A stretch of 64,000 nucleotides of DNA from Lactococcus petauri (GCF_002154895.1 NZ_MUIZ01000006.1:147087-211086), one strand, 5' to 3'; positions 1 to 8,925 are shown, counted from the first letter of the stretch. The notes: a model not told the origin generated them from the letters alone. Made by a program: numbers and translations.

Positions 1-516
1 TATTATATCTGAGATTATTTTATTAAAGAATTCATCTATTTTTTCATATCAAACTTCTTTGAAATAAAAAAATTTTACCAATAACTCTAAAAAAATTGGT
101 CTTTGGTACTCAATTTTATGGGTGAAAAAAGATAAAAAACGGAGGTTGCCATGAATTGATACGTGGTAATTTTTTTTCTTTTTTTTAAGAAATATTAGAA
201 AAAAATCTTAATATTTAAGTAACAATGTTTAGAAAATCCCAGTATAACAGGGATGATAGGTGTGTCAGTATAATTCGGATTTAATTGATACTCATAAAAT
301 GTAACGGCTGTGTTGATCCTTAAAAATCACTTCTTTAGTTTATATTAAATAGAATTAGGAGTCAATGTTTAAAAATTATCCATATTCGTTATTTATCAAA
401 AAAACAGGTTTAATCTAGCTTCTCAACACTTAATTGTCAGAAAAATCCGAATTATATTGAAAAACACATAAAACCGCTTCTTAAATAATCACAAGAAATA
501 AAAAGGAGATTCAAGA
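1..516. other. AT-rich upstream region with a 14-bp inverted repeat
   Basis: No convincing coding region is seen in this stretch. It is very AT-rich with long T and A runs. It holds a perfect 14-bp inverted repeat: TATAATTCGGATTT at 269-282 and its reverse complement at 443-456, enclosing 160 bp. Both arms carry a TATAAT hexamer, and TGTCAG lies just before 269 and again at 435-440. The Shine-Dalgarno of the downstream surface-protein gene (AAAGGAG) lies at 502-508. No clear -35/-10 pair for that gene could be fixed. Confidence 0.5.
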
Positions 517-3500
517 TTGAAAAAAAATGGTAAATATTACGTTGCAGGAGTTTTGCTTATCCCAGGTATATTAGGAGTTGTGGCATATAGCTCAACTTAT
601 GGTACAGAAGATAAAAAGGCAGGTGTGAAACAAGAACAAATTATTAGCACACCAGTTACTCAAGTATCTGGAGCAAATATTACAGCTTTAAATGCAGATT
701 CAACAACAAATAATTACTCTGGTATTTCACCAGCAATCGGTCTTACAACTTTCAAAGATACGTACAAAGAATTAGAAGCAGATGCGGATACTTTACATAT
801 TCATACAAAATCTCATGGTAATGGTACAGCAGCATTACAAGCTTATCGTCAAGAGATTTCTATTGATTCAGACATTGCAGATGAGTTCTTTAATACAAAA
901 GATTTTCAAAAATATATCAGTGGTACGGTGAAAAGATCCAAAGACAGTGCCTTTGGTGGAACAAAAACCTTTGATATACAAAAAGATCTATGGGATAAAA
1001 GCTCATTGTTTAGTTCCGAAACAATGAATTATGATAGTAAACATAAGGTTATTTATTATAAAACAGCACAATATACAGTCCAAATTGCCTCTGGTATTGA
1101 CATCGAAGTAGATATGAATATTGATTTGGGACAATGGGCTAAAGATACAGGACGTCTGGTAGAACGTAAACCTAACTATAGCATCACAGCTAAAACAGAT
1201 GCTAACTCGATGGCTATTGGTTTCACAAATAAAATTGTTGGTAGTGTCTCAAGTGATGACATTTTAGATTCATGGATTGAGAATCCGGTAGAAGATACGA
1301 CACTTTATTATCTAACTGAAAAGAATTCATACTTCTATGGAAATGGTCTTCAAGATGAAATTAATGAACATCCTACAGATTATGACATTGAATTGATGGT
1401 TAATGGCACACCGTTTAAATACATCCAGATGGCATCAGAAGACGGTGGAACTAATTCTCGTGGTGAAACTATTAAAAAAGGAGATTGGGATTTTGACTTT
1501 GGAAGTTATTTAAATCCTGGTGATGTGGTTACTGCACGTGTACGTGGTAAAGAAAAATATGAAAATATTAATGGTGTACGACCTACAAAATATTCAGCTA
1601 CCACACATGCAAGTGATGCAACAAACATTGTTTCTTGGGAAGATTGGAAAGTAGCGGAGCCATCTGTTCCAATACTTTATGAAGATGACTTGATCATTCC
1701 TTTCCATGCACCAGTACAAAATCAACAACTTAACCGCTCTTATAAACTGATTGTTACAGTAAACGATCAAGAAGTTTATAATAAAGCTGTTAAGGATGAA
1801 ACAGACACAAATGTTCCATATCTTAGTGGTTTAGTAGAAGGCGATGTGGTGAAAGCAAAAATTGTTGGATCTCAACCAGGTGAGCCAGATAAAGAAAGTT
1901 CTGAAATTACCACAGTCGTAACGAGTCAAGATAATGAAGGTTACGATGATTGGGAGGTACAAAAAGCAGTAATTAATGGCCCACTGTATGAGGGTGCAAC
2001 TGTTATTAGTGGTTATGTTCCGATTCAAAACCGTGCAGCTGGACGCACTTATGATCTTAAAGTTTACATTGGTGATGAGCTTGTCATTGATGACAAAGAT
2101 ATTGATGTTGCTTTAAAATCATATAACTACAGCTACTCTCTTACAGATTTAAAAGATCTTAAAGAGGGAACATTGAATTATGGTGATAAGATTAAAGCAG
2201 TTGTTACAGGACATCAACCTAATGGTGAAAATAATGTCGTCTATGATGATAAGACCGTTGAATCTGAATTAACTGTAAGTGATAATACAGGTTATGCTTC
2301 TTGGGAAGTAAATAAACCTCAGCTTAATAAAATGGTAGATACAGATACTGTAATTACAGGTAATATTGGTGAGCAAAATATTGAAGCAGGACGGACATAT
2401 AAGGCCGCACTTTCAATTGACGGTGGAGAACCAATTTATGTTAAACCAAAAGCGGATGGTTCTTTTGAACTTAAAGAAGTGGCCTTAAAAGAAGGTTCAC
2501 AAGTTTCTGCCACAGTGATTGGGTCGCAAGATAATCGTGAAGATAAAGAAAGTGGAGCGACAGTTGAAACTGTTACAGATGCCACAAACTATGAGGGTTG
2601 GGAAGTGAACAAACCAACTGTAAATCAACTGAAAGATACTGACACAGAAATCACAGGTAATATTGGTGAACAAAACAAAGAATTTGGTCGCACTTATGAC
2701 GTCGAAGTCTTTGTAAATAACATTTCTAAAGGTAAAGCAGAAGTTGCATCCGATGGAAGTTTTAAAGCTGATAAAATTGTCCTCAATGAAGATGATAAAG
2801 TTACAGCTACAGTAACTGGTCACCAAGATGGTAAAGCAGATAAAACAGCGACATCAGCTGAAGTAATCGTTAGTGATGCTTCAAACTATGCAGGTTGGAA
2901 AGTGAACAAACCAACTGTTAACGCACTGGAAGATGGTAAAGTAGCTGTTACTGGTACTATCGGTGAACAAAATAAAGAATTTGGCCGCACCTATGATGTA
3001 GAAGTCTTTGTAAATGGTGAGACACAAGGAGCTGCAACAGTTGCTGCTGATGGCACTTTTGCAACAAAAGAAATTTCACTAAAAGAAGGTGATAAAGTTA
3101 CAGCTACAGTAACTGGTCACCAAAGCGGTAAGGCAGATAAAACTGCAACATCAGATGAAGTAATTGTCAGCGATTCGTCTCACTATGATGAATGGACTGT
3201 AGCTCCGGCTTCCCTAGATGAAATCTTCGCTCATGCTGATGGCATTACAGGAGAACTTCCAAAGGAAGACAGTTCTTATGGCCGAAATTATGAAATCATC
3301 GCTAAGGTTGATGGAGAAGAAGTAGCACGCAATAAAGTAGAGGCTAACCAAGCTGGCTATACTATTGCCTTACCTGAAACAGTAGATCTTAAAGAAGGAC
3401 AAACTGTTTCTGTGCAAGTTGTAGGGCATCAAGAAGGTAAAGAAGATAAACTCAGTTCAGAAACTTCTGTGAAAGTTCAAGAACAAGTCTTTACAACTGC

Positions 3501-4260
3501 TTCTAACTTCAAAAACGGTTATTGGCAAAATTATGGCTTAGTCTATGAAGGTCAAATTGACAATCAAGGTTGGGATATGTCAGATGGATCACGTGTAACA
3601 AAAACAGCACAACTCGTAAATCACACCACTGGTGAAGTTGTAACAGAGGGAATCCAAGCTGCAAATACAAACTGGTATGATTCATCACGCTATAACGGTT
3701 ACCAAATTATTATTAGCAATGATGTTTTGAGTAAACTTGATGCGGGTGAGTATACACTTCAATTAACGGTTGCCATTGACGGAGAAACTAAAGAAACAAT
3801 TGATTTAGCTTTGGATCAGGTAGTTTCTTTCATGGGTCCTATGCATGACAACTATGCAGATCTTGAGGAAGTTGTTATTGAACGTAATACTGTAACACCA
3901 AAAGTTATTGATAACAAACCAGGTTTCACTATCACTAAAGATACAGAAGCTTCAGTTCAAGTCTTTAATAAATACTGGAACACTTCTGATCAATTGGTCT
4001 TTGAAGGTTATGTGAATACATCAGCTCAACTCACAGATGTGACTAAGAAATTAATCATCAAAGATGCATCAGGAGAAACAGTCGACACACGTAACATTCA
4101 AAACTTCGCAAGCTCATGGGGAATTCCTGTAGATGTAGATGAATCACAATCTTTCCAAGCGATTGTGCCAAATGCATACTCAGATCAAGCCAAATATACC
4201 TATGAATTAGTTTATACTGATGCTGACGGAAAAACACTATTGACAGAAGTTCTTAAATAA
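517..4260 (+). CDS. Large secreted repeat surface protein with Ig-like modules
   Basis: This is a 1247-residue exported protein starting at TTG 517, placed by AAAGGAG at 502-508. Residues about 7-26 form a hydrophobic export or anchor segment after MKKNGK, with no lipobox cysteine. Residues 30-370 are a unique region. From about residue 372 to 990 there are six tandem modules, each opening with an aromatic-Asp/Glu-Trp motif (EDW, DDW, ASW, EGW, AGW, DEW). The last four start exactly 99 residues apart (nt 2290, 2587, 2884, 3181). The modules look like bacterial Ig-like folds of Gram-positive surface proteins (inference). Two further similar modules follow (about 992-1247), each with a Y-W then LV(Y/F)EG signature. 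There is no LPXTG, WxL or choline-binding C-terminus, so it is either released or held by the N-terminal segment. A strong terminator follows. The linked glycosyltransferase suggests a cell-envelope or biofilm role, which is unproven. Confidence 0.8.
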   Translation: MKKNGKYYVAGVLLIPGILGVVAYSSTYGTEDKKAGVKQEQIISTPVTQVSGANITALNADSTTNNYSGISPAIGLTTFKDTYKELEADADTLHIHTKSHGNGTAALQAYRQEISIDSDIADEFFNTKDFQKYISGTVKRSKDSAFGGTKTFDIQKDLWDKSSLFSSETMNYDSKHKVIYYKTAQYTVQIASGIDIEVDMNIDLGQWAKDTGRLVERKPNYSITAKTDANSMAIGFTNKIVGSVSSDDILDSWIENPVEDTTLYYLTEKNSYFYGNGLQDEINEHPTDYDIELMVNGTPFKYIQMASEDGGTNSRGETIKKGDWDFDFGSYLNPGDVVTARVRGKEKYENINGVRPTKYSATTHASDATNIVSWEDWKVAEPSVPILYEDDLIIPFHAPVQNQQLNRSYKLIVTVNDQEVYNKAVKDETDTNVPYLSGLVEGDVVKAKIVGSQPGEPDKESSEITTVVTSQDNEGYDDWEVQKAVINGPLYEGATVISGYVPIQNRAAGRTYDLKVYIGDELVIDDKDIDVALKSYNYSYSLTDLKDLKEGTLNYGDKIKAVVTGHQPNGENNVVYDDKTVESELTVSDNTGYASWEVNKPQLNKMVDTDTVITGNIGEQNIEAGRTYKAALSIDGGEPIYVKPKADGSFELKEVALKEGSQVSATVIGSQDNREDKESGATVETVTDATNYEGWEVNKPTVNQLKDTDTEITGNIGEQNKEFGRTYDVEVFVNNISKGKAEVASDGSFKADKIVLNEDDKVTATVTGHQDGKADKTATSAEVIVSDASNYAGWKVNKPTVNALEDGKVAVTGTIGEQNKEFGRTYDVEVFVNGETQGAATVAADGTFATKEISLKEGDKVTATVTGHQSGKADKTATSDEVIVSDSSHYDEWTVAPASLDEIFAHADGITGELPKEDSSYGRNYEIIAKVDGEEVARNKVEANQAGYTIALPETVDLKEGQTVSVQVVGHQEGKEDKLSSETSVKVQEQVFTTASNFKNGYWQNYGLVYEGQIDNQGWDMSDGSRVTKTAQLVNHTTGEVVTEGIQAANTNWYDSSRYNGYQIIISNDVLSKLDAGEYTLQLTVAIDGETKETIDLALDQVVSFMGPMHDNYADLEEVVIERNTVTPKVIDNKPGFTITKDTEASVQVFNKYWNTSDQLVFEGYVNTSAQLTDVTKKLIIKDASGETVDTRNIQNFASSWGIPVDVDESQSFQAIVPNAYSDQAKYTYELVYTDADGKTLLTEVLK

Positions 4261-4276
4261 AAACTTTGTTAATCAC

Positions 4277-4310
4277 AAGTGTATCATTTTCAGAAATGAT
4301 ACACTTTTTT
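4277..4310 (+). terminator. Intrinsic terminator after the surface-protein gene
   Basis: A perfect 13-bp stem (AAGTGTATCATTT with its complement) closes a TCAG loop and runs into T's. It lies 16 nt after the surface-protein stop and only 19 nt before the glycosyltransferase ATG, so it probably acts as a partial terminator within a transcript. Confidence 0.85.
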
Positions 4311-4328
4311 ATGGAAGTAAGGAGAAAA

Positions 4329-5627
4329 ATGTTTACCCTACCTAATTATTTATTTCTACCCTTGAAATGGATAAGTATAATCTTAGTAATTATCGTATTT
4401 GCTAATCTTGTCTATTTCACATCTCTTTCAATTTTTGGATTGAAAAAACCTAAAAGAGATTATAGGATTGTTGCTGACAAAAAGAAGTTTGTTTTTGTCG
4501 TGCCAGCTCATAATGAAGAAGCAGTTATTGCTAAAACAGTTGAAAGTTTGATTGCTCAAAACTATGACAATGCTCTTTATGATATTGTAGTCATTGCGGA
4601 TAACTGTACAGACAAAACTGTAGATATTTTAAATCTTTTTGATCAGGTTACACTATTTGAAAATATTTCGAAACCTGATGAACCGCGTGGGAAACCACAT
4701 GCCATTGCAAGATACGTTGCATCGAATCATTGGAAAAATTATGATTATATTGCTTTTATTGATGCAGATAATATTGTCGATTCTAACTATTTAAAAGAAA
4801 TGAATTCGCAGTTGATTGCTCATCCAGAATTTACTGCAGTTCAGGGATATTTAGGAATGAAAAATGTCGCCTCATCAATAACTGCTTCTGGCTATGCGGC
4901 TGTATATTTTATCACTAACCGTGCAGTACAATATGCAAACTATCGTTTAGGTTGGAATGCTGCGATTGGCGGAACTGGCTTTGTTCTTGATACGGAATAT
5001 TTAGCCGAGAGAGGGTGGAATCCACGGAGCTATACTGAAGATTTTGAACTCCAAGTGGAACTTTCGATGGCTGGGAAGAAAAGTGGCTGGAATCATTTTG
5101 CGATAGTACATGATGAAAAGCCTAACTCATTCATTGCGAGTCATAATCAGCGCACACGCTGGGCTCAGGGACATTGGTTTGTAGCTTTTTCTACAACTCT
5201 TAAGCAAATTAAAACTATGTTCAAATCTCGTTCTTTTGGTGAGTTTCTTAGCAAATTAGAGACTTTGTTCTATTCTTATTCGATGGTTCGTCCAATAGCA
5301 TTTTTGATGATTTTGATTTTTTCAGCTTTAGATAGTAGGCTGTTTGCTTATTTCCCTGATCTTTTCTCACTGCTCCGATTCTGGGTGGTTATTGAAATCT
5401 TGAACTTCCTAATTTTGCCGACGATTTACTTTGTTCAAGAGGCAGAGCCATATTTTGAAAAGAAAGATGGGATTGTAGCACGTATTCTATTCTACTTTCG
5501 CTTGATCGTTGCATTCATATGGAATTCATTAACTTATATGCTTGCGCAAATTGTGGGATTCTTTACATGGTTTAAGCCGCAAAACAACTGGAAAAAAACA
5601 GCACATAGTGCATCATTTGAGAAATAA
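4329..5627 (+). CDS. Processive family 2 glycosyltransferase, membrane-bound
   Basis: This is a 432-residue GT2 enzyme of the cellulose/poly-GlcNAc/hyaluronan-synthase type, expected to polymerise a sugar from a UDP donor at the membrane. ATG 4329 is chosen because AAGGAG (4319-4324) sits 4 nt upstream; an in-frame ATG at 4311 lies against the terminator. An N-terminal membrane helix (about residues 12-35) is followed by the GT-A domain with VVPAHNEE, DNCTDKT, the metal-binding IDADN, a TED motif and QRTRW (the Q-x-x-R-W signature of processive enzymes). Two or three C-terminal membrane helices follow. The acceptor and donor are not known; the nearby UDP-GlcNAc 2-epimerase makes UDP-ManNAc or UDP-GlcNAc plausible. 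No deacetylase or export partner is adjacent. Confidence 0.88.
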   Translation: MFTLPNYLFLPLKWISIILVIIVFANLVYFTSLSIFGLKKPKRDYRIVADKKKFVFVVPAHNEEAVIAKTVESLIAQNYDNALYDIVVIADNCTDKTVDILNLFDQVTLFENISKPDEPRGKPHAIARYVASNHWKNYDYIAFIDADNIVDSNYLKEMNSQLIAHPEFTAVQGYLGMKNVASSITASGYAAVYFITNRAVQYANYRLGWNAAIGGTGFVLDTEYLAERGWNPRSYTEDFELQVELSMAGKKSGWNHFAIVHDEKPNSFIASHNQRTRWAQGHWFVAFSTTLKQIKTMFKSRSFGEFLSKLETLFYSYSMVRPIAFLMILIFSALDSRLFAYFPDLFSLLRFWVVIEILNFLILPTIYFVQEAEPYFEKKDGIVARILFYFRLIVAFIWNSLTYMLAQIVGFFTWFKPQNNWKKTAHSASFEK

Positions 5628-5640
5628 AAAAGGATAAAAA

Positions 5641-5733
5641 ATGAGAAAACAAAATAAACAAAAACTAAAATTAAATGTAGCTTTCACTGGTTTTTTAGTC
5701 GCAATGCTCGTCTTCTTTTTCTTGAGTATTTAA
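5641..5733 (+). CDS. 30-residue single-pass membrane micropeptide
   Basis: A short reading frame starts at ATG 5641, 13 nt after the glycosyltransferase stop, with AAAAAGGA just upstream. It encodes 30 residues: a strongly basic N-terminus (MRKQNKQKLKLN) followed by one hydrophobic helix (roughly VAFTGFLVAMLVFFFLSI) and a stop. The positive-inside arrangement and the tight coupling to the synthase gene suggest a small membrane partner or regulator of the glycosyltransferase, by analogy with the small accessory subunits of other GT2 synthases. No family is recognised. A strong terminator follows at 5763, so it closes this transcription unit. Confidence 0.6.
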   Translation: MRKQNKQKLKLNVAFTGFLVAMLVFFFLSI

Positions 5734-5762
5734 TTAAAAAAAATTATTAATATTTATTGAAT

Positions 5763-5808
5763 CAGCCTAAGTTACTCTACAATCAATAGAGTGGTTAGGC
5801 TGTTTCTT
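5763..5808 (+). terminator. Strong terminator after the micropeptide
   Basis: A long stem forms: CAGCCTAA (5763-5770) pairs with TTAGGCTG (5795-5802) and ACTCTA (5774-5779) with TAGAGT (5787-5792), joined by G-U wobbles and followed by a T-rich run. It separates the glycosyltransferase unit from the epimerase gene. Confidence 0.85.
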
Positions 5809-5835
5809 ATTCATTATAGATAAGGATTTACAGTT

Positions 5836-6954
5836 ATGAAGAAAATAAAAGTTATGATTGCTTTTGGGACAAGACCAGAAGCGATAAAGATGTTACCTAT
5901 TGTCAAAAAAATGAAGTATAATTCAGCTTTCACACCGGTTACAGTTGTTACAGCTCAACACAGAGAAATGCTGGATCAAGTGCTAGGATATTTCGAAGTT
6001 CGACCTGATTATGATTTGAATATCATGCGTAAAGAGCAGACGTTGTCCCAAATAACGTCACGGATATTAGAAGAAATGGAGGAGGTATTAACAAAAGAAA
6101 AACCCGATATTGTTTTAGTTCATGGAGATACCACAACGACAGCTGCTGTTAGTTTAGCTGCCTTCTATCATCAAATCCCAATCGGGCATGTCGAAGCAGG
6201 ATTAAGAACTTGGGATAAATACAGTCCTTTTCCAGAAGAAATGAATCGACAGATAACAGATGTACTTTCTGATTTATACTTTGTTCCTACTGAAAAAAGT
6301 AAAGCAAATCTCCTTTTGGAAAACCATGAGGAATCAAAAATATTTATTACAGGTAATACAGTTATCGATGCATTGCAATACACTCTAAAAACAAACTATT
6401 ATCATCCACTTCTTGAGAAAATCGGGAAAACGGACAAAAAAATAATTTTGTTAACAATGCATCGTCGGGAAAATCAAGGACAACCCATGTTGGATGTCTT
6501 TGACGCTGTCAAAAATATTGCAAAGGATTACCAAGATGAAGTGGAGGTGGTCTTTCCAGTCCATCTTAACCCCATCGTACGTCATGCAGCGAAAGAAGCG
6601 TTTGATGATGTGGAAAATGTACATTTAATTGAACCATTAGAAGTTTATGATTTTCATAATATAGCCGCTCGTAGTTTTCTCATTCTAACAGATTCAGGAG
6701 GAATTCAGGAGGAAGCCCCTTCACTAGGTGTGCCAGTTCTGGTTTTACGAAATGAAACAGAGCGTCCAGAAGGAGTAAAAGCAGGAACTCTGAAGCTGGT
6801 CGGAACAGAAACAGAACAGGTTGAGAAACAAATAAAAATTCTTTTAGAAAGTACAAGTGAATATATGAAGATGTCTAAAGCACAAAATCCATATGGCGAT
6901 GGACTTTCATCAGAAAGGATTATGGAAATTTTAGAGAAAGAATTTATCAAGTAG
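5836..6954 (+). CDS. wecB: UDP-N-acetylglucosamine 2-epimerase (non-hydrolysing)
   Basis: This 372-residue cytoplasmic enzyme interconverts UDP-GlcNAc and UDP-ManNAc, supplying ManNAc for teichoic-acid linkage units, capsules or exopolysaccharides. Family signatures are visible: FGTRPEAIKM at the N-terminus, VHGDTTTT, GHVEAGLRT with PEEMNR, a GNTVID region, TMHRREN, and the C-terminal TDSGGIQEEAPSLGVPVLVLR with the conserved RPE segment. The length is normal for WecB/MnaA. AAGGA at 5822-5826 lies before the ATG. The terminator just upstream means it needs its own weak promoter or read-through. Placement beside a GT2 synthase and an LTA-synthase-like protein points to use in a surface glycan. 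Confidence 0.93.
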   Translation: MKKIKVMIAFGTRPEAIKMLPIVKKMKYNSAFTPVTVVTAQHREMLDQVLGYFEVRPDYDLNIMRKEQTLSQITSRILEEMEEVLTKEKPDIVLVHGDTTTTAAVSLAAFYHQIPIGHVEAGLRTWDKYSPFPEEMNRQITDVLSDLYFVPTEKSKANLLLENHEESKIFITGNTVIDALQYTLKTNYYHPLLEKIGKTDKKIILLTMHRRENQGQPMLDVFDAVKNIAKDYQDEVEVVFPVHLNPIVRHAAKEAFDDVENVHLIEPLEVYDFHNIAARSFLILTDSGGIQEEAPSLGVPVLVLRNETERPEGVKAGTLKLVGTETEQVEKQIKILLESTSEYMKMSKAQNPYGDGLSSERIMEILEKEFIK

Positions 6955-6994
6955 TTTATACTAAAAATTACTTGATACAAATGAGGAATAACCT

Positions 6995-8785
6995 TTGTTT
7001 ATACTTTTAAGTATACTTATAATAGTACTGGAGACAATTTATTTACTTTCCTTTTATAAATTATTTCATTCAAGCAGGATACGCATAATAAATGAAGGTA
7101 CTATGATTTTATTTTTTTCCATTTGTTACATGCACTCTGGTTTGGCAGATAGCATAACAATGGAAAGCATAGTTTTTATGCTGATTACAGCTTTACTTTT
7201 AACGAGTTTATCTATTGTGTTAGTAGGAATATTCGAATACCAGTTCGGCTTACTGCTATTCTCCCTTATAAATGCGTTAATTTATATTGGCTCTTCAATT
7301 AAAATGAATACGACTGGTGTACCTGTCATGTGGGCCGACTTTAACAGTGGACTTTTTTGGGATGTTGTATGGAACATGTACTTGAAACAAAACTATCCCT
7401 ATATTATTTTATCCTTTGTTATTGTGGTGTTACTGTTTTACTTTATGCACCCGAAGAAAATATCTATATTGACCTTTCAAACACGGATGAGACAGATACT
7501 TATAGGTGGGATAGGATTAGTAACTATTTTAGTATTGGTGGGAAAAGTTTTTGTGACCACAGTTCATTCCAGAAGCTTTGAGGAACAGGGAAGTTTAGTG
7601 TATTTTATTAGTAGTAGAGAAGTAGATGCAATGTCTTCTAGTGGAATTTTGAATCAGTATTCTCAAGAGAAGATGGAGAAAATTGTAAAAAAATATGAAG
7701 AAGAGTTTTCTACAAAGAAAAATTTTGGTAAAGACGATGAGACCGTTATTACTGTATTGAGTGAATCTTTAGCAGATCCTAAAAGCTTTTCTGGTATATC
7801 ATGGAAAGAAGATCCCATGCCTAATTTTCGAAAACTACAAAATGCATCAGGTGGTTATTTACAATCTACTATGTTTGGTGGTGGAACAACAAATGTTGAG
7901 TTCAGTGTCTTAACTGGTTTTAGTTATTCATTTTTTAATCAACAAATAAATGCCTTTGATTATATGAATCAAAATCCAGATAGAAACCAGAGTATTGCTC
8001 AATATAAAGGTGATAATATCGCCATACATACGCATATGAAAACAGGTTATCACCGTGCTGACGTTCTACCCAACCTAGGATTTTCTAAGTTTACTGGCAG
8101 AGAAGACCTCTTGAAAATGGAGGAAACGAGTTCAGCTGTCTATTATGCTGAAGGGTATTTAAGCGACTATACTTTATTTGATCAGATACTAAATGAAGTG
8201 AGTTCTTCTACTGAAAAGAACCTTCTTGTTCACGGATTGAGTATGCAAAACCATTACCCTTATACAGAAGATTTAAAAGGAAAACTAGAAAATAAGGATG
8301 TCTTAATTTCTGGTAATAATTTGAATGCCGAACAAAAACAGTTAGCGTTATATGCGAGAGGAGTGAAGAAAACAGATGAAGCGCTCGGAACATTTATTCA
8401 GTCTTTGGAAGCTTTGGATAGGAATGTGACTGTTATCATGTATGGCGACCACTACCCTGCTCTTGATAATTCAGTTTATATGAAGTATCCTGTCAAAAGT
8501 GATGAAAATAAACTCATTAATGACCATTCAACACCTTATTTTGTATGGAAAAACCATAATCGTAAGAGTGAAAATGTTAGCAAATCTGTTACACCAGAAG
8601 GGTTAGCTGTATTAGCAATGAAAGAAGGAAATACGAAAGTTCCTGTATTCTATCAGTTTGTGGATAAACTTGAAAAAGTGGACAAGGAAACAAGTATTCA
8701 TCAAGAAATGTTAGAAGATTATGAGCTGATTCAATATGATATGCTTGAGGGGGAACAGTATAGCAAGGTTTTATTTGAAAAATAG
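6995..8785 (+). CDS. LTA-synthase-family membrane phosphotransferase/sulfatase-fold protein
   Basis: This 596-residue protein has about five membrane helices in its first 190 residues and an extracellular alkaline-phosphatase/sulfatase-fold domain from about residue 240. The TTG start at 6995 is supported by GAGGA at 6983-6987. LtaS-type features are visible: an S-E-S-L metal-site motif near residue 255, GGGTTNVEFSVLTG carrying the probable nucleophilic Thr, H-x-H with KTGYHR, SMQNHYPY, and MYGDHYPAL for the second metal site. In this family the enzyme transfers glycerol-phosphate (or another phospho-group) from phosphatidylglycerol to a surface polymer. It is unlikely to be the housekeeping LtaS, given its setting next to wecB and a GT2. 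It lies 40 nt after wecB, probably in the same operon. Confidence 0.85.
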   Translation: MFILLSILIIVLETIYLLSFYKLFHSSRIRIINEGTMILFFSICYMHSGLADSITMESIVFMLITALLLTSLSIVLVGIFEYQFGLLLFSLINALIYIGSSIKMNTTGVPVMWADFNSGLFWDVVWNMYLKQNYPYIILSFVIVVLLFYFMHPKKISILTFQTRMRQILIGGIGLVTILVLVGKVFVTTVHSRSFEEQGSLVYFISSREVDAMSSSGILNQYSQEKMEKIVKKYEEEFSTKKNFGKDDETVITVLSESLADPKSFSGISWKEDPMPNFRKLQNASGGYLQSTMFGGGTTNVEFSVLTGFSYSFFNQQINAFDYMNQNPDRNQSIAQYKGDNIAIHTHMKTGYHRADVLPNLGFSKFTGREDLLKMEETSSAVYYAEGYLSDYTLFDQILNEVSSSTEKNLLVHGLSMQNHYPYTEDLKGKLENKDVLISGNNLNAEQKQLALYARGVKKTDEALGTFIQSLEALDRNVTVIMYGDHYPALDNSVYMKYPVKSDENKLINDHSTPYFVWKNHNRKSENVSKSVTPEGLAVLAMKEGNTKVPVFYQFVDKLEKVDKETSIHQEMLEDYELIQYDMLEGEQYSKVLFEK

Positions 8786-8925
8786 TTTCTCAGCAAAATT
8801 TCTACAAAACTGCCGAATCTGGTAGATATCTCCGGAAAGAAAGCTATCTTTCCTTTTGGGCAAATGATGCTCAAGCAAACGAGTTAGGCACCGTTCGAAT
8901 GGATAATAAAGTTGTTTTTCTTTAA
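8779..8925 (+). pseudogene. Possible 3' gene remnant (about 45 codons, no start)
   Basis: Immediately after the LTA-synthase-like gene one frame is open from 8779 to a stop at 8923-8925. It has no start codon near its 5' end and no ribosome binding site. The translation (FYKTAESGRYLRKESYL, then SFWANDAQANELGTVRM) looks like ordinary protein rather than AT-rich noise, and it ends shortly before a good terminator. It could be the tail of a gene whose front was deleted. No family is recognised. Confidence 0.4.

Noticed and set aside
1831..2826. Minus-strand open frames inside the surface-protein gene
   Set aside because: They mirror the repeats of the plus-strand gene, are Cys/Phe/Ile-rich and have no ribosome binding sites.
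517..4260. Sortase-anchored LPXTG protein
   Set aside because: The C-terminus ends in an ordinary soluble module with no LPXTG, hydrophobic stretch or basic tail.
4266..4328. Longer GT2 start at 4266
   Set aside because: It would place the coding start inside the terminator hairpin; the AAGGAG site supports 4329.
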